From: Nelumbo lutea
Lineage: Eukaryota > Streptophyta > Magnoliopsida > Proteales > Nelumbonaceae
DNA length: 64,000 bases
Assembly: GCA_022828595.1 (NCBI GenBank)
Contig: JAKGHH010000005.1
Location: forward strand, 24,874,193 to 24,938,192
Reading direction: 5' to 3'
This document shows, one piece after another, positions 9,503-20,451 of this stretch. The translations under genes and the position numbers were made by a program. A model generated the notes under the pieces. It had not been told where the DNA came from. It was given only the letters and a program-made list of their open reading frames with translations, and searched no databases. The first letter of the stretch is position 1; the number at the start of each line of letters is the position of its first letter.

Positions 9503-11340
9503 GAAGCCGCTCAATCCTCGGTGGTAGAGTCAGCAACACAATTAACAACTTCGACCTCAACATCAGCTCCCTCGGCGGATCCTTGCGAAGAATCCAAATC
9601 CAAAGCACCCCAGCCCTATGACTCATCGGCCAACTCTAGATGGCGATGAAGGATCATTCGACAAAAGAGGTTGAACCTAGCTACAAAGGAAGCTTTGGTG
9701 TATTCCTCCATTTGCAACTGCATCTCTTCTGATGCCTTGTACTGGATGGCTACCTCGTCAGTATCCTCCTGCCTCAACCTATCTCACTTTGCCTTAAGCT
9801 CAGCAATCTCTCGCTTCAGGTCCCAGACAAGGCTGGTCTGCCTGGCCAACTATACCTTTAGCTCGGCAACCTCCCTCTTAAGAGCGATCTCTCCCCAACA
9901 GCCTGCAGCTCGGCCAACTGGGCCTTCTGCCATAGATACTCAGACTGTTCCTATTTGTATGATGACTTGAGGTCCCGAAGATAATCAACCGGCACGATCG
10001 CTGCACAAGCATTTTGCAAACGAACACGATAAGTATAACAAGAAAGAGAACGAAACACAAGGAATAAGAAAAGGAGACTTACCTATGCCACAAACCATAG
10101 CAGCGCACACTCCAGTTCTCCGCTGCCAACTCCAATTGATTCCCAAGCTATTGACATTATCATGATTCCTCACAATAACTGCTTGGGAACCCTAGACATC
10201 TCCAGATTGTCATCTAAACGAACTGACCACCTTGGCACGTGCAGACCCAAGCTACTACCTACCTTAGTTAGCAACGTGCCTATGGGATGACGAACCCCTT
10301 CAGGGTCGACCACGACAACGTCGTCCTCCTCAACCTCCCGCTGTCAGACTCTCTGTTGCCGACAAGCCCCCCTATTCACAAAATGTTGCCATTCTCCTGT
10401 CTTGGATTGAGCTTCCGATTGAACACCGGCTTGCTCCTATCTTTGTTGAAGTGCCTTCATCCGGTGAACAATCTCTTCCTCGCTAACCATACTTATACCT
10501 ACAACACAGGATACCCAATGTAAGTAAAAGGCAAGCAAGATAAATTTAACTAGATGAATGAATAGTAAAGGAAACAGACCAGCCACCCTCTCCATCCTCC
10601 CAACGAGCATCAACATCTTCGAGGATGTGTATGCGATAACGTCGATTTCATGAATCTTTCTCAGGGCTGACCTCTCCTCCTAAGTGAGCATTAACCATTG
10701 CGGCTCTAGTAGAGTCATCCTTGACTCACGCAACTGTGTAGGAAAAGGAGGACCCTTTGGAATGCGCACGAAGAAGAGCGACTCCTTCTAGTTTTTCATC
10801 GAGGAAGGGGCCCCGACTAACGACCGAATATTCCACCGAGTGGAGAAGTTATAGTACCCCTGCTGATGGTGTTTCAGCTGGAGAATAAAGTTCACCATCA
10901 CCAGGGTCAGCTCAACATCATAGACAGCACAGTAGGACATAAGTCCAAGAAGGAATCTAAATGAGTTTGGCATCAGCTACATTGGCAACACCCTGTACCA
11001 ATTTAGCACCTCGACGAACCCCTCGCTCAACGGGATCCTCAGCCTAGCCTCCAAACTATGCTCATAAAGACATAGTTCACTGAGCTGTGGGAATGGTGTA
11101 CGTAGCTCGGATCCGAGCCATATCCCCGGGCGCCAAGACGTAGGGCGTGGTGCCAAACCGACAACTTGACTGTAGAGAAAGCTCTGCTTCCATCTCGGAG
11201 AGACCAGCCTCAGCCTCCTCAACTTTGGCAGCCACAAAATCTCTCAGCTCAGGCTCGTAGTTCGAGCCGTGAGAAAAGCTGGAATCGGAACTACTAAAGG
11301 ACCCAAAAGAGGAAGAGGACTGATGAGATGAAAAGGACAT
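9503..11340 (-). pseudogene. Tat-A antisense gene (Transposase_28-like), left-arm copy
   Basis: The gene is read on the minus strand from ATG at 11340, and its strand is opposite to that implied by the polypurine tract and 3' LTR at 12440-12963. The product starts with a Ser-rich segment (MSFSSHQSSSSFGSFSSSDS) and then an acidic helix. Next is the gypsy-type transposon domain (YEHSLEARLRIPLSEGFVE...LMPNSFRFLLGL). After a linker comes a coiled coil rich in A/E/L/K (about 9970-9660) and a C-terminal tail ending near 9503. Likely introns lie in the linker. Several in-frame stops make it a pseudogene. Function unknown. Confidence 0.7.
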
Positions 11341-12452
11341 ACCGGGCAATTCACAAGATCTGAGGAGCGACGGCCACCAAGCGATCTGCCGTGTTAGTTG
11401 TCGAGCTATCCACTGTGTTCCCTTTTATAACCATCAAGGGCACAGACCGAGACAAGATCAACGGTGCAGATGAAGCACCTCTAACAATGCTATAGAAGAC
11501 CAATCGACGCGACCAATAACGTATGACGGGAAGCCTCGAAAACTGATGTGGCATCCTCCACAGGCAGTAGTTACGCCTATTAATTGCACCGGTTCAACTA
11601 CACTACTGGTCCAACCTTTGCTGCGGAGACCGTAGTACTGGTCCAACCTTCGAAGCAAACCCTCAACTAGGCCACTCAAGTCCTCGGATAGGCTGCTTAA
11701 GGCTACAGGGCCATGCAGTAGTCTGGTCGAGGACTCCCCTCCTCGACAGTAGAACTGGGGGAGTGGTTTGGGAACCAAAACTTCGGTTCTCATTTTAGTT
11801 TTGCAGTCGACGAGCGAAAGACATCTCGACAACGACTGACATGGCATTGACGAATCATGACGACTTTAGTTTCACAGCTCGGAAACCCTGAAGGAACCTG
11901 TCTTCACAACCCGGCACCCCGTGGCCGAACATCACAACCTCAGTTCTAGAGTTCGGCCTCCAAAGTCAGCAAAAGGCCTTTCCTCAGCATACGGCCGAGC
12001 TAAGCCTCGATTTCGAAAGGTCGGCACATCAAAGCTGAGCATGACACAAACCCCAATTCCGAAATACGGATCCAACTCCAAATCTCGATGCACCATGGTC
12101 GAGCATCACCAAGGCACCAAAGCTTGACTTCCACTTGGAACCAGAGTCGTTCCTCGGCCCCAACAGGACAGACTCGGAAGTTCAGTTTGAAACTTTGGCC
12201 CTTCGCCAAGCTACACAACCGCACAACATTTTGGGGAGTGGTTCGAATTCCGAAGTCAGAGCTTTTAGAGTTTTGCAGCCAACGATGGGAAGATTCCTCG
12301 ACCATTCCCCATATTGCCTGGTTCTCAAGATTGCGACAATCATCGGGGAACACCAAAAGGGCCAGATGCCCATCTAGACATCAACTTGAAGTTCTTCAAC
12401 TGAAGAACGAATTGGACTACTTCATTCCTCGACTTCAGTACTGGGGGAGTAG
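11341..12452 (+). mobile_element. Tat-A internal 3' region and polypurine tract (left arm)
   Basis: The leader of the antisense gene, with a TATAAAAG box on the minus strand at about 11423-11430. It continues to the polypurine tract CTGGGGGAGTAG (12441-12452) that defines the start of the 3' LTR. Matches 1-1052. Short open frames here differ between copies and are not taken as genes. Confidence 0.7.
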
Positions 12453-12963
12453 TGTTCGGGTCATGGTTGAGCTGGTCCTGCGAGACACGTGACCGCCTAG
12501 CTATCACTTTGCCATGTCATCCTGGTTTTACCACATCAGCCTAGCTATACTATTACTGTGGCCCCCGTCTTATCCTTCTAGCCATGTCAACTACACGTCA
12601 TGCGGATGAGCACAATTACAAATAAGGAGTAAGGAAAGATGACTCCACTAGGGAATGGGACTCTATCTCGAGTACCTCTGGCCAGGATACGGATCTTTAG
12701 ATATTAAAAGGCACTCCATGCTCGAGGTAAGGGATCCTACTTCTGAGACCAGTACTGCTACTTAGCTTGGCCTGACCACCCACCACTTCTTACTAACTTG
12801 AGCGTCAGAGTACTTACCCAAGGATAACTCATCGGGCCTCTGATTTCTTTCTTGATCACAGGTCTTGAAGCATAGCCTCATCCTTGTAGCTCGGTCTCGC
12901 CCTGTCAACAAGGACTACCTGGTTGCTCTCCTCAATTCGTACACCACCTCGGTTTGAGCAGCA
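12453..12963 (+). mobile_element. Tat-A 3' LTR (unit 2)
   Basis: Begins TGTTCGGGTCATGG and ends GGTTTGAGCAGCA, 511 bp. It is followed by TCAAAATCCATACTCACTG, the inverted OMT start region. Near-identical to the reverse complement of 23242-23751. Confidence 0.85.
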
Positions 12964-13321
12964 TCAAAATCCATACTCACTGTATACCAGAACTAGAAAG
13001 AAAGTTGCACAGTTAGAATAAAGATAATCTCACTCATGGCTCACAATCTCACAATTTATGAACTATATTATGGCTCGTCCATGATGCTAATGACATGTAA
13101 TGTGAATGCGTGATGGGAATTGTAGTTTGATGGCAACCACTACCAGCCATTAGGTAGGCTTCTACCTAAACTTTTGTTTCTTTTTTTCTTTGTTACCAAC
13201 GAAAATATCTTCTTCTTTTTCTTTGGTTAATAGAATTTCACTCCACAAGCAAGAAAACAACAGAGCAAAGATGAGAAACACCAAAAAAAAAAATTAATTA
13301 CTAGTACTACTAACTACTTTG
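12964..13321 (-). promoter_or_regulatory. OMT promoter copy (unit 2, inverted)
   Basis: Reverse complement of the OMT proximal promoter, with the ATG equivalent (CCAT) at about 12971-12974 and the ATAGTTCAT region in place of the OMT1 TATA. It points leftwards into the Tat LTR and antisense gene. Upstream it runs into the truncated hairpin. Confidence 0.7.
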
Positions 13322-13392
13322 GCTCAGTTTGGAAAGAGTACAAATACAATTTTGTTGTGTAAATATATACCAAATAATGCAAAATACAAGAT
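13322..13392. repeat. Hairpin copy truncated at the LTR-C junction
   Basis: The left half of the 19-bp-armed hairpin (CTCAGTTTGGAAAGAGTAC...) ends at ATACAAGAT, where LTR-C starts with CAGTGGTTGAAAGG. The missing half shows that LTR-C broke the hairpin. Confidence 0.7.
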
Positions 13393-14054
13393 CAGTGGTT
13401 GAAAGGGGGGAGCCGAATAGGAGCTTCCTCTTGTTTTCTAATTTATTTATAGAGGCTAACCAATAGACAATGAGCTAGTTTGAAATATTTGAATTGATTT
13501 GAATGGTTTAAATTCAATTCATCACCATTTAATGTTCATTGAAATGGGGGCATTAAATTGACATATCGGTGATCATTTTGTTGACATGATTAAGGTAATT
13601 AAGTCATTTAATTGAAGTTAATTTCAATCCCTAACTGTACTTGAAACCAAATGCCACTTGGCACATGGTTGGGCCTATACATAAAAGGAAATCCAATTGA
13701 TTAATTGTAACATTCCTTCTTAACTTAAAATAAATTGGATGCCATTGAGAGCCGATAATTCAATTTAAATGCTCTTCTCTAGATTGAAATGGCAATTGAA
13801 TCAATCTCCCTTAATTAAGGGGCCATGTTTAGCTAATTGGGAAATCATTTGTGAAGAGGCCACTTGTCAGTTAGGTGTAATAACACCTCTTGGGTAATGT
13901 GGTTGGTCAAGATCCAACCAGAATTTCTTCCCCCCTCTTTTTGTTTATTATTTATTATCTTGAATTCATGTTGGGCTCAATGGGATGGAAGGTTTTAGTG
14001 GGACCTAATGTATGGGCCCTCTATCGTATTAGCCCAAGGTGTTGGAGCCCAACA
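13393..14054 (-). mobile_element. LTR-C, inverted partial copy
   Basis: First part of an LTR on the minus strand. It begins TGTTGGGCTCCAACA (reverse complement, 14054) and runs left until cut at 13393. The same sequence is at 44017-44280 and 63213-64000 (minus) and, on the plus strand, in 14040-15072. With the next LTR it forms a near-palindrome centred around 14047. Confidence 0.7.
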
Positions 14055-15072
14055 TTATTTGAAGAAAATAAATAATAAACAAAAGAGGGGGGAAGATATT
14101 CTGGTTGAATCTTGACCAACCACATTACCCACGAGGTGTTATTACACCTAGCTAACAAATGGCCTCTTCACAAATGATTTTCGAATTAGTTGAATGTGGC
14201 CCCTTAATTAAGGGAGATTGATTCATTTGCTATTTTATTATAGAGAAGAGCATTTAAATTGAATTATCGGATCTCAATGGAATCTAATTTAATCCAAGTT
14301 AAGAAGGAATGTTACAATTAATCAATTGGATTTCCTTTTATGTATAAGCCCAAACATGTGCCAAGTGGCACTTGGTTCCAAGTACATATAGGGAGTGAAA
14401 TTAACTTCAATTAAAAGACCTAATTACCTTAATTATGTCAACAAAGTGATCACCGATATGTCAATTTAGTGCCCCCATTTCAATCAACATTAAATGGTGA
14501 TTAATTGAGTTGAAACCATTCAAATCAATTCAAATCTTTCAAACCAACTCATCGTCTATTCGGGATCTTCTATAAATAGAGGCGAAAACAATAGGAAGCA
14601 CGGATCGTCTTTCTCCCATTCGGCTCCCCCTTTCAACCACTGCTTCCATTCGTCTCTGACTGCTTCCGTTGTTTTTTAAAAAGGAGAGGAAACACATTGC
14701 ACTAAGATCAAGGGAGAAAGAAGAAAGGCCCCAACTCTTCAACTACCAAAGCACCAAAATTGCTACAACTTTGTGACACATCAACCTGTGAAATTCCCGT
14801 GATTTAAAGGGCTTCTATGAATTCTACAAGCAAGAAAATTGAGCGTGCGTAGATTTTCGTTCACACAAGGTTGGGCATAATTGCTTCTCATAATTGTAAG
14901 TCCTAGTCGCAGCTTTGGCTTTTGTCCAAGACAAGAGAATCAGAGGGTTTTGTTTGCCAAGAAAAGGAGAGTTTGTATCCCATTTAAATTTCTGCAAAAA
15001 AAATTAAATTCCTTTGAATTTGTCCATATTTATTTTTTTGCTCTAAATTTACACACGAAATTTGTGTCAACA
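14040..15072 (+). mobile_element. LTR-C, complete 5' LTR
   Basis: Starts TGTTGGAGCCCAACA and ends TTTGTGTCAACA, giving 5-bp inverted termini TGTTG/CAACA; 1.03 kb. It is followed by AATTTGTAGCACGCCCAGTGGGA, which resembles the start of the internal region of plant gypsy elements. It is about 75 bp shorter at its start than the inverted partner, with the short repeat GAGCCCAACAT at the deletion edge. Confidence 0.7.
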
Positions 15073-15159
15073 AATTTGTAGCACGCCCAGTGGGAAATCT
15101 CTTTCCTTTCATCTCTCAAGTCAACACATCAATTTTGTTTTTGCTAATGGTTTGGAGAC

Positions 15160-15357
15160 ATGGCTCCAAAGAAAACCATTTCAAGTGTCATCAAAAATAA
15201 GAAAAATGCCATATATAACTCAAGCTCATCTGTATCAAGTGCATTTTTAGCCTCCAACCATGAGAGGCCAACCAAAATGCCAAAAAGGGACTTTCGAGGT
15301 TGTCAATGTCAAAGGACACTAATACAAAGGGGGTATCCCCGACGAAAGAGTTCATCA
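15160..15357 (+). pseudogene. LTR-C element gag start (truncated)
   Basis: An ATG frame beginning MAPKKTISSVIKNKK follows the LTR and primer-site region by about 85 bp, as expected for gag. A basic, Ser-rich N-terminus with HERPTKMPKRD is readable for about 45 codons. After that it is broken and joins copia integrase sequence near 15358. The rest of this element is missing. Confidence 0.5.
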
Positions 15358-17230
15358 TAACAACCTTCTTGGCATTGTACATATTGATGTTTGTTCTATG
15401 AGTTTTAGAGCTCTTTGTGGTGCTTTGTACTTTGTTACATTCATTAATGAAGGACTGTCTAGGCTTATGCCCTTAAGTCCAAAGATCAAATGTTGATACC
15501 ACTTAAACACTTTCACGTTAGTGTTGAACGATAAATCAGTAGAAAAATAGAAGTGTGTTGGTAATGCCAGTGAGCACCAAGGCTCATTTGATAACTATTA
15601 TAGAGAATATGGTATCAGATTGGAAAAGATTATTCCCAAAATAGAGTAGTAGAAAGGAGGACACACACCATAGTTGAAAGGACTTAAGTGCTAAAAGCCA
15701 TGAGGACCATAATAGACTTAATAAATCTCTCTTCCTCTATTCTACTAAGAGGAAATTTTGTTAATAGAGTTTGGAGAGGAAGTGACATTTCCTATGAACA
15801 CCTACAAATCTTTGGCTATAGGGCTTTGGTCTACATTTCTATGGACGAAAGATCGAAGCTAGACAATAAAGGAAAACAATGCAATTTATGGGATATGGAC
15901 ATAAAGAATTTGGCTACAGGATATAAGATCTTGTATATAAGAAAATCATCTGAAATAAGGATGTAATATTCTTTGATGATTAGACCATTGAAGACCATGA
16001 GAGTGTAGAAAAGCTAAGATCTGTGCTTAAATCTTGACCCAAGATCTTCATCTGTGGTCTTACATGACGAGTATGAAGATGTGCACACAGATCCTGAATT
16101 TACACTTAGAGAGGACTCAAGTGATAGATAATTGGCCGAAGAACAAGCATCTCCTAAACCACCTATTGAACATCCATTAATAAGATCTACCAAACTGCAA
16201 AGTCCGTTTAGAATATATCAGAGAACAACACTTAAAACCGTGTAAATCTACCTAAAGGCAATAAAGCACTAAAAAATAAGTGGATGTATAGAGTCAAGGC
16301 TAAGAAAGTGATACAAAGACAAGAGTAAAGAAAATCTAGGTGATTCTTGCTATATGGTTGTAAGCATGAAATTATAAGTTGAACAGTTAGATGTGAAAAC
16401 AAATTTTCTGCTAGGAGATTTTGAAGAGGAAATTTATATGGAGCAACCAGAGGAGTTCAAAGACAAGAGTAAAGAAAATCTAGTATGTAGACAAAAGAAG
16501 AGTCTTTATGGACTTAATAAAGCCCCAAGATAGTAGGTACAAGAAGTTTGGAACCATTTATAGTAGATCATGGTTTCAGTAAAACTACTTAATACCATTA
16601 TATTTTTGTGAAGGATTTTTCCGATATAAGCTTACCATTATCTAACTATAGGTCAATGACATGGTGATTGTTGGCCAAGATGTTAAGAAGATTGAAAAGC
16701 TAAAGGGAATTAAGCAAACCCTTTGCTATAAAGAATTTGTGATTGGTCAAATAAATTCTAGGCAAGAAACATTGGGCAGCTATGAATTTGATACTCAGAT
16801 GCCTTTAAGGAATATCCAAAGTTTATTTATGTATTGAAAAATGGTAATTGCTGGATGGCTACATAAATGCAAATATGATTTGGATTCATGGAAATCCACA
16901 TCTAGATATTTTATTACTTTTTCATGTGGAAGCAGTCTTGTGGTAGTCAAAGCTTCAAAAGTGGATTGCCTTGTCCACCATTGAAACCGATTCATTGCCA
17001 TCACTAAGACAAGCAAAGACCCATATGGATAAAGAGATCCCAGTAGGAATTTAGACTAAAGCAAGAAAAATATGTTTTTCACTCAGACAGTTAGAGTGTC
17101 ATCCATCTGAGTAATAACTCTATTTTCCATTCTAGCTAGGTTCAAGCATATTAATATTAGATATCTATAAATCTGTGATGCTTTGGAAGTCAAGCAAGGG
17201 GAACTTAAGAAGATTCATACTGGTGAGCAT
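15358..17230 (+). pseudogene. Ty1/copia pol remnant: integrase, RT, RNase H
   Basis: Heavily decayed copia polyprotein. Recognisable pieces in order: integrase core (LLGIVHIDVC, YFVTFINEG, about 15360-15460), integrase end (HLQIFGYRALVYISMDERSK, about 15800-15870) and RT (LEQLDVKTNFLLGDFEEEIYM and KKSLYGLNKAPR, 16380-16530). Then comes a catalytic-loop relic (VNDMVIVG, about 16650; the DD pair is lost) and an RNase H end with KKIHTGEHG to 17230. Many stops and frameshifts. An RNase H relic of the same family is at 35760-36240 (-). Confidence 0.8.
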
Positions 17231-18480
17231 GGTTTTCTGACCATTCGATTCGAACAGCCGGCCCGTTCTGACAAAAAATAAAAGTAATTTTAAAAATTGG
17301 GAAACGATTAAAACCGTTCGAATGGTTCAAACGGTTAACCATCCGGTTCAGCAGATTGCTGACCAAAATCAACGGTTAACCAACTGAAACACGACCTAGA
17401 AAATCTAGACTGAGATTAAGGCTGGAAACCGTGCTTCCCCAGCAGATCTAAGAAAAGGCTGCAAATCTTCCTCTACCTCATCCTCTTACACTTCTCACAC
17501 TCCTATTACCTTTCAAGCCACTAGATAGATTTGTAACCTTTACATCATAGAACAAATCCAAGTATCTTGACTTTCTGCTACCTGGGAGGTAATCCAAACT
17601 ATCGGATGACTAATCCGAGCTATAGTTCAAGGATTCAATCTCATCTTCTGCAACAGAGCTGTCTACTGTGATTGGTTGAATTAGTTCGGTCATGTTGAAA
17701 CCTTTTGCCTTGAACCACTCACGAACCTGGACGTCTTGCAATTCATCTAATGACACCCCAAGCAAATTTCAGAGGCACATAAACTTCTCAACCTGACTAT
17801 TGCCTCTCCCGGATGCTGGGGATCCACCCATCAAATCCAAAGAAAGAGTAGGATTTTCCTCCAAAGGATTTAGTTGTGATTGACACTTAGGACTTTCATT
17901 TGACATAGGGGAAGATCAGGAAAAAGCCTCACTTTTTGCGGGCCTAAGAATGGGCTTGAATCTGCTCCACACGGTGCATAGTGGAACCAACCTCCTTGCA
18001 TCACTGACACATGGACTTGGGCCTAATGACGAGTGCAAGCCATTAAGCCTCTTATGGGCCACATCTGAATAACCTGAACTAAGAGGCCCTTTAAAAGATA
18101 GGATTCTGTCTGGGCTTGGGCATAAGATGATGGGCCCACTTGACCTCTCAATGCATGCTTGTTCACTGGGATGAAGCAACGATTCAAAATTTGAGTTGCC
18201 CACCATCACTGGTGACTTATGCTGGAAGAAGACATATAGAGGAACGGTTGGGAGGGTTGATGGTGATGGGCTATCTAGGATACCAGCGGTTGAGGATACA
18301 ACCCCTTCCCATCCGCCGGTTGGAACATTGGAGGATCCTCTTCCTTCTTTTGCGATGCCTTCTACGACGTCGTTTAGGACCTCTGTTTTCCATTAAAATA
18401 GGTGAAGGTCTTCAGGCACCACTGTTTACCGCTGATGTTGGTCGATCGGAGCAATGATCCCCAACGCCTGAGAATTGAAA
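17231..18480 (-). other. Unidentified region with a decayed minus-strand coding relic
   Basis: Lies between copia RNase H and a copia LTR. 17231-17420 is rich in AACCGGTT/AACGGTTAACC words. On the minus strand, 18209-17560 reads as a mostly open protein-like sequence interrupted by two stops (for example LLGVSLDELQDVQVREWFKA, then ITVDSSVAEDEIESL). I do not recognise the family. A protein of a nested mobile element is possible. Confidence 0.35.
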
Positions 18481-18790
18481 AAGCCTCTCCGTGTCGTAGA
18501 TTACACCTTCTTGTATTAGCCATAGTAATTAGTGTGATGTGTGAACAACAAGGTCATCCTCTGTAAAATAGATGCAGAGCTCATCTTCTTGTCATTATTA
18601 TCCTTTGGTAGAATCCAGAAAGATTGTAATCCCCCGTTTTAAAGAGAGTGTAAGTTTTCTAGAGACTAGTGTCCTGCGTTTTTTTCCATTAAGTTTTTAT
18701 AAGTTTTCCACGTTAAAAATCCTATGTGTGCTCACTTTCTTGTTTATTGTTTTGATTATTTTTTTCTTATCTAATAGGCTTACATCTTAC
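18480..18790 (+). mobile_element. copia-type LTR fragment
   Basis: Matches the reverse complement of 34850-35170 with recent-looking similarity (shared TTCCACGTTAAAAATCC and AGAGACTAGTGTCCTG). It contains typical copia LTR landmarks and ends TCTTATCTAATAG. Its partner pol remnant is probably 15358-17230, separated by later sequence. Confidence 0.6.
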
Positions 18791-19185
18791 CTTTTCACTT
18801 CCTTTGACCTTCATTAAAATGAGCATGTTGAATCAACGTAATAATATAGGCAGGATGGAACTCAAAATTACATCTTACCTTTTCACTTCCTTTGACCTTC
18901 ATTAAAAGGGGATTTATCAAACGAAGAAATTTATCTGTTCTATAAAACTATGATATGGAAAAGATATGATATCTAAAAAGTTTCTGACCACAGCTGGAAT
19001 CATAAACGTGGTAGCCAATTATCAAAATTCATGGATTGGTTTTGTGATTGTTAAACGAGACTTGAATAGGCTTTCTCATCTCCTTGCCGAGTGGGGTTTG
19101 GTCTCTTCAGATGAGTGGTTAGACGCATGCCCTTTGTCCTATTTCATAAATTGTTTTAGTTGATTAATTTTATTTCTGTTGCTAA
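18791..19185 (+). other. Distal OMT upstream spacer (unit 3)
   Basis: Reverse-complement match to 2318-2640. An internal repeat of CTTACCTTTTCACTTCCTTTGACC (18780s and 18870s) suggests a local duplication. No gene was seen. The open frame at 18966-19163 is not conserved in other copies. Confidence 0.5.
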
Positions 19186-19448
19186 GGTTGTGTTTGGTTG
19201 CAATATAAATTTGTATTGATGCAAAGTTATAGCAGTGCAAATGATTTGGGTGAAAATTTTGATTTATTTTTGTGCCAAATTTTACCTTATTTTCTTTGAT
19301 TGTAGTTCAAATAAAGTAAAATAAGATGTGAAATAGAATAAAGTAAAGCGCAAAACAAAATTAAATCAAAATATTCATTAATTTTATTTGCACTCCTATG
19401 CATTTTTATACTAATGCAAACAATTTTGTGTTCCAACCAAAAGCAGCC
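19186..19448 (+). mobile_element. Tourist-like MITE, copy 2
   Basis: GGTTGTGTTTGGTTGCAA to AACCAAAAGCAGCC with TAA on both sides (19183-19185, 19449-19451). 263 bp, the same length as the copy at 2052-2314. Confidence 0.85.
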
Positions 19449-19452
19449 TAAA

Positions 19453-19561
19453 GCTCAGTTTGAAAAGAGTACAAACACAAATATACATGTAGGGTACAAA
19501 ATCTTCTATTTTGTATGTATTTACACTACACAATTGTATTTGTACTCTTTTCGAACTGAGC
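19453..19561. repeat. Hairpin copy 2
   Basis: The arms GCTCAGTTTGAAAAGAGTA and TACTCTTTTCGAACTGAGC differ at one base. Two bases separate the MITE target site from the hairpin. Confidence 0.75.
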
Positions 19562-19916
19562 CAAAGTAGTTAGTAGTATTGGTAAGTAATTTCTTTTTTA
19601 GGGGTTTCTCGTCTTTACTCTGTTGTTTTCTTGCTTGTGGAGTGAAATTTTTTTAACCAAAGAAAAAAAAGAAGATATTTTCATTGGTAACAAAGAAAAA
19701 AAGAAACAAAAGTTTAGGTAGAATCCTACCTAATGGCCGGTAGTGGTTGTCATCAAACTACATTTCACATCACGCATTCATATGTCATTAGCATCTTGGA
19801 CGAGCCTCTATATATTTTATAAATTATGAGATTGTGAGCTGTGAGAGAGAGATTATCTTTATTCTAACTGTGCAGCTTTCTTTCTAGTTCTGGTCCACAG
19901 TGAGTATGGCTTTTAA
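19562..19916 (+). promoter_or_regulatory. OMT promoter copy (unit 3)
   Basis: Contains CTATATATTTTATAAA (about 19807-19822) as the TATA region, then the conserved leader and GTGAGTATGGCTTTTAA. The ATG is present, but the Tat LTR starts three to four codons later, so no OMT product is made. Confidence 0.75.
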
Positions 19917-20451
19917 AGTTGCTCAATCCGAAGTGGTGTATGAACTAAGGAGAAGAACCAGGTAGTCCTTGTTGATAGGGTGAGGCCGAGCTACAAAGAC
20001 AAGGCTACGCTTTAAGACCTGTGATCAAGAAAGAAGTCAGAGGCCCAAGGAATTATCTCCAAGTAAGTAATCTAACGCTCAAGTTAGTAAGATGTGGTAG
20101 GTGATCGGGCCGAGCTATGAGGATGTTGGTCCAACCAAAGTAGTAGTGCTGGTCCCAAAAGTAGGATCCCTTACCTCGAGCATGGAGTACTTTTTTATGC
20201 CCAAAGATCCGTATCCTGGCTGGAGGTACTCGGGATAGAGTCCCATTCCCTAGTGGAGTCATCTTTCCTTACTCCTCCTTATCCATAATTGTGCTCATCC
20301 GCATGACGTGTAGTTGACATGGATGGAAGGATAAAACGGGGGCCACAATAATAGTATAGCTAGGCCAACATGGCCAAGCTAGGATGATGTGGCAGGGCGA
20401 TAGTTAGGCGGCCACGTGTCTCACAGGACCAGTTCAGCCAGGACCCGAACA
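19917..20451 (-). mobile_element. Tat-A 3' LTR (unit 3)
   Basis: Plus-strand start AGTTGCTCAATCCG and end CCCGAACA at 20451, followed by the complement of the polypurine tract (CCACTCCCCTAG). Same junction with the OMT start codon as units 1, 2, 4 and 5. Confidence 0.8.

Larger units (their letters stand above)
9503..13392. repeat. Left arm of a 3.9-kb inverted repeat
   Basis: Nearly identical in reverse complement to 22812-26718. Several encoded segments are the same over 65-130 residues. Both arms contain the antisense gene, its leader, the Tat-A 3' LTR, the OMT promoter and part of the hairpin. The homology stops abruptly at 9503 (AGGAAGCCGCTCAATCC) and at 13392 (ATACAAGAT). The arms are 9.4 kb apart. 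Confidence 0.85.

Noticed and set aside
9355..9621. 88-codon plus-strand frame
   Set aside because: It is complementary to the antisense gene tail, whose minus-strand reading is conserved in other units.
18966..19163. 65-codon open frame in OMT upstream DNA
   Set aside because: It is not preserved in the equivalent sequences near 2318-2460, 22405 or 63000-63110, and it resembles no known protein.
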